From the NCBI GenBank assembly GCA_024364805.1, contig CM044505.1, positions 101,215,375 to 101,243,508 on the forward strand: a stretch of 28,134 bases of DNA, written 5' to 3'. This document shows positions 9,301 to 19,959 of the stretch, one piece after another. This stretch comes from Euprymna scolopes. Lineage: Eukaryota; Mollusca; Cephalopoda; Sepiida; Sepiolidae. The notes beneath the pieces are model-generated. The model was not told where the DNA came from. It saw only the letters and a list, made by a program, of their open reading frames with translations, and did not search any database. The position numbers and the translations under genes are program-made. Numbering within the stretch: the first letter of the stretch is position 1; the number at the start of each line of letters is the position of its first letter.

Positions 9301-9954
9301 CCCCCACCTTCTCTACCTCACCCCCTCTTTCTTCTTCGCTCAGCCCATTCCTTTCTATGGGCATACACACACATAACTCGGATCAGCATAAGGGAAATAA
9401 CTTTGTGGAAAAATATCAGAGTTACTTCTCTTTACATGATAACATAAATAGATGCGAGTGCATCTTGCTAATCTTAAATGATATAAATGGTTATTTGATC
9501 TCCAAATAATGACTCTTTTTTTAAATTTTAGATATTATACATCCGGTGTTATGCTAATTTAAAAAATCCCAACTTTGTGGGTGTTTGTTGTATATTTTTC
9601 GGGTTTTAGCAGGACTAGAGTTAAAGATTGTTGATGATTTTCCTTAACATTTCGACTGTTTTCATAGTATCTTTGATTCTCCTATTTTCAGTTTGCATTT
9701 TGACAACTATTACTAGTTTCCTATGATTATTAACATTAGATTTATTTTATTTATGTCCATATGCTCTTCAGCATTTTGGCAAGCTTCATGTATTTACTGC
9801 TTTCATGGTCTTCATCCTGTAACTTGCTGGAATGGTAAAAAACCTACTATTTAAGAGTTTTTGTATGTTAACTTTTGTCAAATAAAGTGTGTCCTGCTGT
9901 ATTTTCATGTTCCAAAAAATTTTATGATTGTACTATTTGCATATACGGCACAAT
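9301..9954. other. Unassigned sequence, possibly Helitron interior
   Basis: This includes a pyrimidine-rich stretch around 9290-9350 and otherwise AT-rich DNA. It may belong to the minus-strand Helitron ending at 9234. No gene was recognised. Confidence 0.35.
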
Positions 9955-10052
9955 CGTGTTTACACACTGATTCCCACCAGATCACCAAAGTTAAGCAACG
10001 ATGAGCTCGGCCAGTAACCAGATGGGTAATCATTTAGGTTAGGCGCTGTGTG
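9955..10052 (+). repeat. 5S rRNA-derived segment (SINE3-like head or 5S pseudogene)
   Basis: The order of words follows mollusc 5S rRNA: CAGATCACCAAAGTTAAGCA (5S: CCGATCACCGAAGTTAAGCA), then GAGCTCGGCCAGTAACCAGA (5S: CGGGCCCGGTTAGTACTTGG), then TGGGTAATC and GCGCTGTGTG (5S: TGGGTGACC and GGTGCTGTAG). Many substitutions and changed stems make it non-functional. The following segment shows no 5S similarity, which fits a 5S-headed SINE, but a simple 5S pseudogene is possible. Confidence 0.65.
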
Positions 10053-10495
10053 TACTGCACTGTCATAAGAAATTTCCAGGTTGGTATCTGGAGGCCCATT
10101 AATTCACTAGGAGAGATGCACCCCTAGTCATAGTAAAGACATTCATCTAAGAGAAGGCAACTCTGATGACGTCGGCAGCACGACGTTGGATGGCCATGAA
10201 GGAGGATGAATCTCTAGCTGATCAACGGTTCTATGGTATTAAAAGTTGCGTTATTCGACTGCAGCTATGTGGATAATCTAAGGACAACAGATAGGTGCAA
10301 ACAGACGAGTCAGATGCCACTGCACTGTGGCAACCCACTCCATGTAATCTGCCAAGTTCAAAATCATGTGATGTCTTCAGAGGAATCAGACCAACAATCG
10401 ACCAAAGCTTATGGAGAACACTAACCATGATTTCATCTATGGCATGAACATGCTACCATACAAGAAGAAGAGAAGACTATTTGTTCAAAGAGCAC
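10053..10495. other. Possible body of the 5S-headed repeat
   Basis: This is less AT-rich than its surroundings. Overlapping 63-65 codon frames on both strands have no recognised protein. I suspect repeat body because of its position directly after the 5S-like head, but I have no second copy in this window. Confidence 0.35.
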
Positions 10496-10774
10496 TCATA
10501 TGCATAGTTCGCAGTATACCATTTTCCCAACGCAGTTGTTTTTGTTTTTGTATTCCTTTTGGGATAAGAGGCTGCATTCACTTATTATGCAATTTACTTT
10601 TTTGTCTCTTTCTCCACATAGTCCACATTTACTGTTTTCTTGGGTTTTGTTCATCTTGGCTCTTATATAGTTCATTCTGATTGTGTTGTCTATATATATT
10701 TGTTCATCATGATACCCACCTAAGGCATTACCTACTTCTTGGGGGGTGCAGTGTAATATGCGTTCGTTCGTCAT
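10496..10774 (-). pseudogene. LINE protein scrap with C-terminal zinc knuckle
   Basis: A 92-residue minus-strand frame includes NTIRMNYIRAKMNKTQENSK, then CGLCGERDKKVNCIISEC, then SLLSQKEYKNKNNCVGKMVY. It matches the C-terminal knuckle of a LINE reverse transcriptase family I recall from molluscs and corals (NYIKAKIDKTQ, CRLCGxxDETxNHIISEC, LAQKEYKTRHDWVGK). In the knuckle the expected His (NHIISEC) is Cys (NCIISEC), so the motif is altered. Reverse transcriptase and endonuclease domains are absent on both sides. A dead fragment. Confidence 0.7.
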
Positions 10775-11040
10775 GAAAGCATTCTCCCATGTATTATCTT
10801 CTTTTTTTAAAGGGAGGTAGAGTATTATCTACTTTGTACTCATTATACCATCCTCAGAGGGATTACCTGCTCTTCTTGGTAGTTATATACTAGCAAAAAT
10901 ATGCTACCTCTGATTTTGCTAGCATTTAATCATCATCATCATATTGTATGAATCTGAAGATTCTATTGTTGACATTAGTTTCACCGGTATTTTCCTAGTC
11001 AGAATTCTTTCTAGAAATGCATCAGGGATTACAGGAAGAA
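10775..11040. other. Unassigned spacer
   Basis: A short CATCATCATCAT tract lies at about 10931. No gene seen. Confidence 0.4.
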
Positions 11041-11160
11041 CCACATGAAGGTTGCCAACATCCTAAGTGAAAGTGATTTTTGTGGAGCAAACTGGATTCG
11101 AACTTAAGACACCCAGATCGTCAGTCCATGTCGTTAACCACTGAACTACCGTCACCTCCC
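11041..11160 (-). repeat. tRNA-derived SINE
   Basis: On the minus strand the head (11160 to about 11083) has an intact A-box, TAGTTCAGTGG, and an intact B-box, GTTCGAATCC, in the order and spacing of a tRNA. It starts GGGAGGTGACGG and closes with TTTGCTCCA. The tail (CAAAAATCACTTTCACTTAGG) extends toward lower coordinates. Acceptor pairing is poor, so it is read as a SINE head rather than a tRNA gene. A relative lies at 20158-20232. Confidence 0.75.
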
Positions 11161-11865
11161 GCTAGAATTTAATAATTAACCATTATAGTTTTATTCAATA
11201 ATGTTTCCCTTGCCAATTTATGCTTGCCTGTTAGTTGCAATTATCAGATAAAATAATATGAGAAAGAACAAGATTTGAATTTAATTCAGTTGTTATTGCC
11301 AAATTCTGGGTAAGGACATGCATTGTTTTGTCTTTCAGCCAACACACAAGAAACGTGTTGACTTTTCCAACTAGTGAAAATGTCAAAAAAAAACAACAAA
11401 AAAAAACAACACCTTATGTGGCTAGAAGCCAAACAGCACTACATTCTTTAATTGCTATTTCCTGCAATTTGACAATTCTGATCAGGTCAAGAATTGAGTT
11501 ACACAAAAATTGAGGAACGAACGAGGGATATTTTTGAACTTCAGAAACGTGCAGGAACGAAAAACAGGAATAACATAAAAGATGGACATAAATAATATGC
11601 AGCAATGTTATATAGCGGGGTGCATGTATATAAACAGTGTGACATCTAGTTAACTGATTCTCTTTAACGTTGTGATATATACAGTGGGTCTTGTATATAT
11701 ACGTGTCTGTATTTCTTACATGTGTGTGACGTCTTCTAATATGTTATCATTTGGTGTATAAATGTTTCTCTTGTTGATGTGTGTGGAATAGTTATCTGTA
11801 CATATCGACATACTAAACAGTTTATAAACAGAAGGACGGATAAACATCATTTACATTTGTGCTGA
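11161..11865. other. Unassigned AT-rich sequence
   Basis: Short motif-less open frames on both strands. Around 11615-11725 there are words shared with 17200-17360 (ATATATACGTGT, GTATTTCTTACAT, GCATGTATATAAAC), perhaps two diverged copies of an unnamed repeat. Confidence 0.4.
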
Positions 11866-12547
11866 ATGTCAAATCCGTTGCCAAGGCTGCTGGAAAAATG
11901 GTGGGATCGTTCAATCGATCCAGTAGATATCTCATTGCTGATGCAATTCTCGACATGTATAAGAGCCAAGTATGTCCAAGGATGGAGTACTGTTACCACA
12001 TCTAGGCAGGAGCTGCTAGAAGCAGATAATCCTGCCTTGACAGAGTTAAAAAAAAAAAACTTTGTAACCTAGTGGATGATGCCCTTTTCTCCTCCTTGCA
12101 ACCTCTTTCTCACAAAAGAAACCTTGCAAGCCTGTCTCCGCTTTATCGTTATTTTAATAGCAAGTGCTCGTCTGAGCTCTAATTTATGCTCCCTCTTCGC
12201 CAAACTTTCATGAAAAACACTCGTCTAGCTGAAACCACTATCAATAATTTCCCCCACTCTTTATCTGTGCCTAAACCTAAATGTAGATTCCATAAACAAA
12301 GCTTCTTTCTTAGAACCGCACACCTGTGGAACTCTGTTCCGTTTTCCTGATTTCCAACTAACTGCAATATAGTTGCCTATCAAGTTCAATGTGAACAAAT
12401 TCTTGATGAGCCATCCCCTTAAGTAATCCACTACCAAATTTACACTACAACATGTTTCTTTTGACTACTGTACACTCATTAACCCTATCCTCTGATATCT
12501 TCCGGGCCTTGATAAGTGGTGACTCCTTTGTAAAAAATAAAAAAAGA
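11866..12547 (+). mobile_element. LINE 3' end, copy A (Jockey/CR1-like, 5'-truncated)
   Basis: It starts inside the coding region (TCCGTTGCCAAGGCTGCTGG aligns with the VAKVAGKMVGS part of copy B) and runs through the C-terminal domain to the 3' tail GGGCCTTGATAAGTGGTGAC and an A-rich end (TGTAAAAAATAAAAAAAG). The coding part has several frameshifts and stops; pieces such as FHEQ/FHKQ, SFFLRTA and LWNSVP remain in different frames. Plus orientation, facing copy B (13959-15466) tail to tail. 5' truncation is usual for LINEs. Confidence 0.8.
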
Positions 12548-13957
12548 ACGACATACCTTGAATCACAACTATTTTCTCTGTTCTAACGTGCTCCTGAAAT
12601 GTAGCCATGTCTCTCAAGAAAATCTCCAACAACCAAGTTCATATTTACATTTATCGTGGTTGCGAGTTGTTAGTTGTGAGTTCTTGGTTCAAGGTGGCGC
12701 GCCATTTTCTTCTCCCAACTACATATGTTCATATTCCTAGTTCAGTGCTTCCATGACTGCCCTCATCTGTCTCTACTACACAACTCTCAGTTACCAGCTG
12801 TTCAATCTAACTCTTTACATTCTACATGTAATCTAAAACTCACTTCCTTTTCTGACATCACTCTCTACGTAACATCAAAACACATCATCTGTTTTTTTCC
12901 AAAATGTATTTTGTTTATCCATTTTCGTTGTTCTAAATTCCCAAAATATTCCGATACATTCTTAGTGAAAAACATAACTATCAGAATGATATTCCATCCA
13001 CCAAGTTACATTCCTGGAAACCATTTAATGTAAATATTTCAACTGTAAATTTTTATTTCGCTTTAATAACATTTCTTTTGATATTCTACTTTTACAATTA
13101 TAATAAATGACCATTATAATACTCATCATAATAATCGATTATTTTGCTTTCCGGTGTTTTTGGTGTTTTCCGGTAGACTAATAACATAATCGTAACAGCA
13201 AGATGGTATGAGAGACAATTAGTAATAGAAATAATTTTTTTTACAAAGGACAGAATTTGAAGTATGACTAATAGCACGAAACATGAATTTACAAGAGATG
13301 TCAACACGACCATACGTCCCAGACATCCCTACCAACGAGCGAAATTTCAGCCATTTAATTATGCTTACAATGCCCAATAGCTGTTTGTGATTGCATAGCC
13401 AGTGACACGACACAACTAATTTGCATAAGTAATGACAAGGTTGACTTGACTATTTGCTTACATACAAGCATATTTGCATTTGTAACAACTTAGCTTGCTT
13501 TTTTTTTTAAATAAAAAAGAAAACGAAAAAACAGTCTTACTACCGCTGTAGACACATGGTGAAAGCATTTCACTCGACTATAGGTAGTTGACAGAACTGC
13601 TAATTAAATTCAACCGACTTGTTCTGATAACCATCATTGATTATGTAAATGAGATGCGGGTGGTAAAAGGCCAATATTTTTCTGCCCTACACGTGCCTTG
13701 TGCTTATTAGTGATATGTCAAGTTTCATAGATATCCTTTTAGACGATTTCTGGGTATTTTTGTGTGAGTGAGGTTGCATGAGTAGGGTTATAGAGTTGGG
13801 GAACCAAATTTGTAGCAGTGCAGACTGTAGCTTCGCCAAGGTGTAAACTTTTGTTGGGTCTTAGAAAAGATGCTAAAATCCATGCTGACAATTAAATTGT
13901 AATAAAATGTTTGAAAATAGATAAAAACAAATAAGATATAAATGTTAAATAATAGAG
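12548..13957. other. Unassigned sequence between two convergent LINE copies
   Basis: About 1.4 kb with short open frames on both strands (for example 102 codons at 12725-13033 plus and 71 codons at 13098-13313 minus) that show no motif. ATGTCAAGTTTCATAGATATCC at 13716-13737 resembles phrases in Helitron 5' regions, a weak hint. No gene recognised. Confidence 0.4.
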
Positions 13958-15466
13958 ATTTTTTTTTTTTTTTACACAGTGATCACCACTTATCAAGGCC
14001 CGGAAGCCACTCAGGGATAAGGGTTATTGCAAGTACATTACGTTAGTGTGGATATTTGATGAAGTGTTTAATTAAGGGGGCGGTTCATTAGGAATTTGTT
14101 AACATTGGACTTGAAGACATCCAAGTTGCAGTCCGGAGGGAAGCAGGCAGACGGAACAGAGTTCCACAGGCATGCAGTTCTAAGAAAGAAGCTTTGTTCA
14201 TGGAATCCGCGTTTTGATTTAGGCACAGATATAGAGTGGGGGAAATTTTTCACAGTGGATTCAGCTAGACGGGTGTTTTTTGTGAAAGATTGGTGAGGGG
14301 GGACCAGAGATTGGAGTTCAGACGAGCACCTGCCATGAAAATAACGATAAAACAAGGATAGGCTCACAACGTCTCTTCTGTGGGAGAGAGGTTGCAGGGT
14401 AGAGAAAAGGGCATCCCCCACTAAGCCACGAAGTCTATTTTGTACTCTGTCAAGGCATGATAGGCTGTTTTTGGCCGCTCCTGCCCAGATATGGCAACAG
14501 TATTCCATCTTTGGACGTACTTGGCTTTTATATAGATAGAGAATTGCATCAGTAGTGAGATATCTTCTGGAGCGGTAGAAGGATCCCACCATTTTTCCAG
14601 CGACCTTGGCAACAGACTTGATGTACATGTTCCATTTCAGATCAGGAGTAAAGGTCAAACCCAGAAGCTTGTCAAAACATGGGGCCTCTCCCAGACGAGA
14701 GCCATCCATCACAATTGATGCCAGCTGGGGATCAGAGCGTTGATGATGTAAGGATAGGAGTTTGGTTTTGGATGCATTAAAGGTAACCAGCCACATCTTC
14801 CCCCACTGAACCACGCGCTTGAGATCAGAGGAGAGAGAATCCGAGAGAACTTTGTCATTTACAGCCTTTGATGTGTTGCCGTAGATGGTCGTGTCATCAG
14901 CATAGATGTCAACGAATGATTTAAGTATGTGTTTAGGGAGGTCATTGATGTAGATCAGGAAGAGAGTTGGGCCCAGGATTGACCCCTGAGGGACTCCAGC
15001 ATTTATATTGCAGGCTCCTTATTTTTGTCCATCTACCACTACTCTTATGAACCTATCGGAGAGAAATGATTTAAAGATTGAGAAAACATTTCCAGTAATA
15101 CCGTAGCTGGAAATCTTGTGAAGTAGACTCTTATGCCATACCTTGTCGAAGGCCTTTGATATGTCAAGAGCAATTGCCCTAGAAAGGAAGCCTTTGTCAA
15201 TAGATTCACTAATCCTGTGAGATATAACCGTCAGCACATCTGCGGTAGATCTTGCAGAGCGGAAACCATATTGTGTGTCACTAAGAAGGTTGTTTCTGTT
15301 GAGGTGGTTGACTATTTCTCTATTTAATATGGATTCCAGCAACTTACTCATAACACACAGGAGACTTATAGGTCTGTACTGAGAGGGAGATGACTTATCA
15401 CCTGAATTCTTAAATACAGGGCAAACTGATGAGGTCTTCCAGGGGGTCGGAGATAAAACATATCTA
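13958..15466 (-). mobile_element. LINE copy B (Jockey/CR1-like), best preserved copy
   Basis: Read right to left: reverse transcriptase from its N-terminal motif, C-terminal domain, a stop at 14068-14070, about 95 bp of 3' UTR with the family tail GGGCCTTGATAAGTGGTGA, and a poly-A tail (plus-strand T run, about 13959-13972). The 5' side breaks off at about 15466 beside an A-rich and TA-repeat patch, so the endonuclease and ORF1 are missing. No target duplication is clear. At least three other copies of this 3' end lie in the window. Confidence 0.85.
14068..15466 (-). pseudogene. LINE reverse transcriptase and C-terminal domain with one in-frame stop
   Basis: This enzyme copies LINE RNA into DNA at the target. 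In order: QYRPISLLCVMSKLLE, TQYGFRSARST, ALDISKAFDKVWH (first catalytic Asp), then after one in-frame TAA (15019-15021, just after VVVDGQK) GVPQGSILGPTLFLIYINDL, DIYADDTTIYG (catalytic YADD), FNASKTKLLSLHH, and a C-terminal domain with MEYCCHIWAGAAKNSLSCLD, FFLRTACLWNSVPS and NVNKFLMNRPLN before the stop. Frames on both sides of the TAA are in register, giving about 465 codons. Endonuclease is absent. The frame appears to run on through the TA repeat to 15552, but those residues are low-complexity. Jockey/CR1-like by motif style. Confidence 0.88.
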
Positions 15467-15476
15467 AAAAAAAACA

Positions 15477-15500
15477 ATATATATATATATATATATATAA
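15477..15500. repeat. Short (TA)n tract
   Basis: About 24 bases of TA next to the 5' break of LINE copy B. Confidence 0.9.
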
Positions 15501-15658
15501 ATTTACAATTACAATAATGAAGGACGTAAATAATTCCGGATGTGACCACCATATTTTTGCCTGCTTACAAATATTTCTGCAGGAGATAATAATGCAATTT
15601 TTTTTTTAGATACAATTTTTGGGCATGGCTTATGCATTTCCACATACGCCATTGGTCA

Positions 15659-16235
15659 ATGTACTTTATGCATCTGGCAGTGTTTTTAGATACGGTTTGT
15701 ATCAGAATGTCTTCGATAAGTATCGATAATCAAAAAAAATCCGATGAAAGAAGGAACAGGGGATTTTTACTAAAGTTAACATCTTATATCAACCCAATTC
15801 ACAAGTGCATTTGAGGAGTTTTATTATCACACAAGCAGAAAGGCCAGACATGTGAAATCAACAGTAAGTTCTTTGATATCACAAAGGCGTGTTTGAAATG
15901 AATGTTTCTATTTAGAGCACATATGAAGCATGATACTTGATTTTTTCATTTTAAACCTTAATTCAAGCCATTACATATACAAACATAATTTTATAAAATC
16001 AACAGTTCTGTATAATGCAATGTAGACTACAATATATTGTGGACTAAGTTACTGCGTGGAGGCATGTTAAACTTCCTCCCGGTGCACCACGATGGATCCC
16101 CTACTAGAGCAGGCAATCAATCGATTTGACTAAAAAATGGCAATTTCACCAATTTTGATGACAATAAAAATGTGAGAGGGTGAAACATTCGTTGATCATT
16201 ATTAAATCCCAGGCAAGGTAGGGTTTCCTTGCTAG
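15659..16235 (+). mobile_element. Helitron 3' part / dispersed repeat, copy 2
   Basis: 15659-16035 aligns with 7431-7800 (TTCGATAAGTATCGATAATC, GAAGGAACAGG, AAGTTTTATTA). After unshared sequence it ends CCCAGGCAAGGTAGGG, eight bases (TTTCCTTG), CTAG (16232-16235) and T, the Helitron 3' architecture. The left edge is uncertain because the similarity with copy 1 fades upstream of 15659. No coding. Confidence 0.6.
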
Positions 16236-16317
16236 TTATTTTATAACTGAAAATAGACATTAGATTAATTTACTCCCTGAGATTTCTTGATACAATAAAA
16301 TGTTAATATGAAATGTC

Positions 16318-16349
<32 letters not shown>
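16318..16349. repeat. (ATA)n microsatellite at gap edge
   Basis: About 32 bases of ATA trinucleotide, ending at the assembly gap. Confidence 0.95.
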
Positions 16350-17189
16350 NNNNNNNNNNNNNNNNNNNNNNNNNNNNNNNNNNNNNNNNNNNNNNNNNNN
16401 NNNNNNNNNNNNNNNNNNNNNNNNNNNNNNNNNNNNNNNNNNNNNNNNNNNNNNNNNNNNNNNNNNNNNNNNNNNNNNNNNNNNNNNNNNNNNNNNNNNN
16501 NNNNNNNNNNNNNNNNNNNNNNNNNNNNNNNNNNNNNNNNNNNNNNNNNNNNNNNNNNNNNNNNNNNNNNNNNNNNNNNNNNNNNNNNNNNNNNNNNNNN
16601 NNNNNNNNNNNNNNNNNNNNNNNNNNNNNNNNNNNNNNNNNNNNNNNNNNNNNNNNNNNNNNNNNNNNNNNNNNNNNNNNNNNNNNNNNNNNNNNNNNNN
16701 NNNNNNNNNNNNNNNNNNNNNNNNNNNNNNNNNNNNNNNNNNNNNNNNNNNNNNNNNNNNNNNNNNNNNNNNNNNNNNNNNNNNNNNNNNNNNNNNNNNN
16801 NNNNNNNNNNNNNNNNNNNNNNNNNNNNNNNNNNNNNNNNNNNNNNNNNNNNNNNNNNNNNNNNNNNNNNNNNNNNNNNNNNNNNNNNNNNNNNNNNNNN
16901 NNNNNNNNNNNNNNNNNNNNNNNNNNNNNNNNNNNNNNNNNNNNNNNNNNNNNNNNNNNNNNNNNNNNNNNNNNNNNNNNNNNNNNNNNNNNNNNNNNNN
17001 NNNNNNNNNNNNNNNNNNNNNNNNNNNNNNNNNNNNNNNNNNNNNNNNNNNNNNNNNNNNNNNNNNNNNNNNNNNNNNNNNNNNNNNNNNNNNNNNNNNN
17101 NNNNNNNNNNNNNNNNNNNNNNNNNNNNNNNNNNNNNNNNNNNNNNNNNNNNNNNNNNNNNNNNNNNNNNNNNNNNNNNNNNNNNNNNN
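16350..17189. other. Assembly gap (Ns)
   Basis: 840 undetermined bases between an ATA and a TA microsatellite. The open frames across it are artefacts of unknown codons. Confidence 0.99.
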
Positions 17190-17211
17190 TATATATATAT
17201 ATATATATATA
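17190..17211. repeat. (TA)n microsatellite at gap edge
   Basis: TA tract directly after the gap. Confidence 0.93.
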
Positions 17212-17885
17212 CGTGTGTGTATTTCTTACATCTGTTAATATATATTACATGGGTTCGCTTATTGTCGTGGTATATATAACAGTGTCTTTGATATCTAATG
17301 AATGCGTGTGTACAGAGTATAGAAATATTCATTGTGTCTTGCATGTATATAAACTGTTCATTCACAAATACACGTAGATAACAATCGTGACACATAAACT
17401 TTTCTGGACAGCTTTCTTTACAATCAAATGGATAACAATATGACTGAAGGCACATACCTTCTTATTTGCCCCCCCCCCTAAAAAAACGCCATGACAATGA
17501 GTTATATTTTACACAAGCCTTTTCGTTGTTTGCCACGCCAAGTCTCTTTCTACATTTTCAATAGTACTTCCTTTTGGTGCTTTCACCAGGATCGTCCATA
17601 CGTCAGCTTATTAATGCATGTCTTGCCAACTCATCTAGCTTGACCTCTGCTGACTAACTACCTATTTGGTCAGCAAAACTTCAATCACATGTTCAAGGAC
17701 ACAAATAGATGATCTCTCACGTAAGCCAAAATCTATTTTCTTCAAACAAAATTCCAGAACTACTCCCAAAATTCCTAAATCGACTTTATTTATTTTATTT
17801 CTAAGTTAAATTCTTAACTAAACATTCCAAGCTGTAAATCCACATTTCCCAAAATCTAATTGTTTTCTTTTTCTAATAATAATAA
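17212..17885. other. Unassigned AT-rich sequence
   Basis: A nine-base C run near 17470. Words shared with 11615-11725 occur up to about 17360. No gene recognised. Confidence 0.4.
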
Positions 17886-17916
17886 TCGCCCAGGTTGCTT
17901 GGCGTTGCCCCAGCAT
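17886..17916 (-). mobile_element. Decayed Helitron 3' terminus
   Basis: On the minus strand it reads GGGGCAACGCCAAG, eight bases (CAACCTGG), then GCGA where intact copies have CTAG. Hairpin core (GGCAACGCC) and spacing match the intact termini, so I read it as an eroded end. Confidence 0.4.
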
Positions 17917-18592
17917 TCTAATCTAATACTACAGGAGTTGCATAATTATATTAAATACAATAGCATGTTGTTTTACTATTCAAAAAGAAAAAAATAGAGT
18001 GATTGATCCGTTTGTTTCAGTCAGAAGACTTTTATGCAAGATAGTATTTCTGTCCAAACCTTTTCCCAGGATTTATAAACAGTGAGGTTTTCAGCATTGT
18101 TGTGACAAGACGTCATATCCCTTTTCTCGCCATGACTAGTCTCCTGACTCAACATATTTCATATTCCTGTTTTTTATTATTCTTTTTCGAACCATGTTTG
18201 TTGGTTTCAGGAAATTGTTTGAATAAAATAGATTGAATTTTAAGGGACGAATGGTTTATTTTTAAACCAAAACTTGGTAACCTGTTCTCTTCATGCACAA
18301 CAAAGCCAGAAGGATGGATAACTACGCAGCAACCTCTAGTACAAAATGGCGACCCTGACATCTTCCCACTTTCTACATATGTTTTTTTTCTATCGCAGTG
18401 CTTAAAAATATGAAGCAGCTTTTTGCATATAGCCTGAACATAATTTTTGCTCAGATATACATTTATTCTTACTGCAAAATTTTCTCTAATCCGACCACAC
18501 ATTTCTCAAGAGATCATACTTACAAAAATATATAATTTTAACTACAGACAGCTATTTCACTATATCACTGGCTTTTTAGTGTGAGTAAACAG
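17917..18592. other. Unassigned sequence
   Basis: A 117-codon minus-strand frame (18149-18502) has no recognised domain, signal peptide or membrane segment, and codon content is AT-driven. Not called as a gene. Confidence 0.4.
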
Positions 18593-18668
18593 GGTGTTTT
18601 TTCATACTGAGATTCAAACCCAATCATTTCGTCAGCAGTTCAGAAATCCTACCCATAACCTATTAAGC
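18593..18668 (-). repeat. tRNA-like SINE head
   Basis: On the minus strand, AATAGGTTATGGGTAGG resembles an A-box region and GGGTTTGAATCTC is a near-consensus B-box, about 40 bases apart as in a tRNA. It lies 28 bp left of the mariner element. Acceptor pairing is not convincing, so a SINE relic is likelier than a tRNA gene. Confidence 0.5.
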
Positions 18669-18696
18669 TTGTCACGAAAGTAAGGGAAGTTATATA

Positions 18697-19959
18697 TGAG
18701 GGGCGTGCAATAAGTAATGTCCCTGACCCACTTCCAATTGTCTGATCTAGCTGAAATTTTTCATGTGCAATGATTTATATCTCTACGAGTTATGTGGCAA
18801 ATTACAGCTCTGAACTAATTGTGGCTTTTGTTTTACAGGTGTTTGAACAGAGTCAGATGTGAAATAGAGCCTGTTGAATACCAAGCAGTCATCCGGTTTT
18901 TGTATTTGAAAGGATGCACACCACAGGAGACTTTTGATGAAATGAAAGCAACTTATGGTGAAAATGCCCCATCATATGATCTTGTAAAACGCTGGCATCG
19001 TGAATTCAAACATGGCCGGAAGTCTGTGGAAACAGCTCCCAGACCTGGTCGCCCCCTTCTGCAATTAATGAGGCATCTGTCCGTCATGTTGAGGCTGCGC
19101 ATTACTATTCGCCAAATAGACCAAGATGTCAAGATTAGTACAGGGTCTGTAGAAACTATCATTCATGACCATTTGCATATGCATAAGGTGTCTGCCAGAT
19201 GGATTCCCAGGTTGCTCACACCATACCAGAAGCAAGAACGCATTGAGTGCTCGAGGATGAATTTGGAGATGTGCCAAGAAGATGAGTCAAAGTTTTTCAA
19301 AAGACTGATTACACAGGATAAAACCTGGGTCCATCACTATGATCCAGAGACCAAAGCACAGTCAATGCAGTGGAAGCACTTGGACTCATCACCTCCAAAG
19401 AAGGCAAGGGTACAGCCCTCTGTTGGCAAGGTCATGCTCACAGTCTTCTGGGACCAGGAAGGAGTAGTGATGACAGATTTCCTGGCAAAGAGTACCAAAA
19501 GTATAGGAGCCTATTATGCTTCCCTTTTGAGAAAATTAAGGGAAGCTATCAAAATCAAGAGGCAGGGCAAGATCAGCAAAGGTACCCTCCTCCTGCAGGA
19601 CAACGCTCCGGTCCACAACTCGCATGTCGCCAGATCAGAAGCACGGGTGTGTGGTTATGAAATTCCTCCCCATCCTCCCTACTCTCCTGACCTTGCACCC
19701 TCTGACTTTCACTTCTTCCCAGCCATTGAAAGGAAAGCGTTTCCCAGATGATGAAGCCTTGATTTCTGAAGTCACATCGTGGTTGGAGAAGCAACCTGGA
19801 GTGTTCTACAAAAACGGTCTCCAGAGCTGCATCAAACGATGGAAAAAATGCATAACTCTGGATGGCTCCTATGTAGAGAAAGACTAATAACTGTGCCAAG
19901 TTTCGTTGCTCTACTGCTATAAGAAGTGGGTGAGGGGCATTACTTATTGCACGCCCTCG
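18697..19959 (+). mobile_element. Mariner element, nearly full length
   Basis: A 1263-bp element flanked by TA (18695-18696, 19960-19961). The ends are inverted repeats of about 35 bp: left GAGGGGCGTGCAATAAGTAA..., right reading GAGGGCGTGCAATAAGTAAT on the other strand, both continuing to ACCCACTT. Length and TA duplication are typical of mariners. It contains one transposase gene that has lost its start codon and acquired a frameshift. Terminal repeats differ at only a few positions, so insertion is probably not very old and the copy could still be mobilised in trans. Confidence 0.93.
18861..19887 (+). pseudogene. Mariner transposase, DD34D, start lost and one frameshift
   Basis: The enzyme binds the terminal repeats and cuts and pastes the element at TA. 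The N-terminal helix-turn-helix half has EYQAVIRFLYLKGCTPQE, SYDLVKRWHREFKHGRKSVE and RPGRP. The catalytic half has TQDKTWVHHYDPE, LLLQDNAPVH and PPYSPDLAPSDFHFF, with 34 residues between the last two aspartates. The expected ATG (18857-18859) is followed by an extra T, putting it out of frame with EIEPVEYQ; the open frame otherwise begins upstream without ATG. A frameshift near 19715-19740 separates the core from the C-terminus (RFPDDEALISEVTSWLEK to YVEKD, stop 19885-19887). SETMAR-related mariner style. Confidence 0.9.

Noticed and set aside
9955-10052. Functional 5S rRNA gene
   Set aside because: Too many substitutions in helices and at both ends; better read as a derived repeat.
11083-11160. 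Functional tRNA gene on the minus strand
   Set aside because: A and B boxes are intact but acceptor pairing is poor and a non-tRNA tail follows, with a related copy at 20158-20232.
16308-17455. Long open frames on both strands (323 and 379 codons)
   Set aside because: Mostly unknown codons across the N gap with microsatellite edges.
18149-18502. 117-codon minus frame
   Set aside because: No recognised domain, start context or splice support; length is possible by chance.
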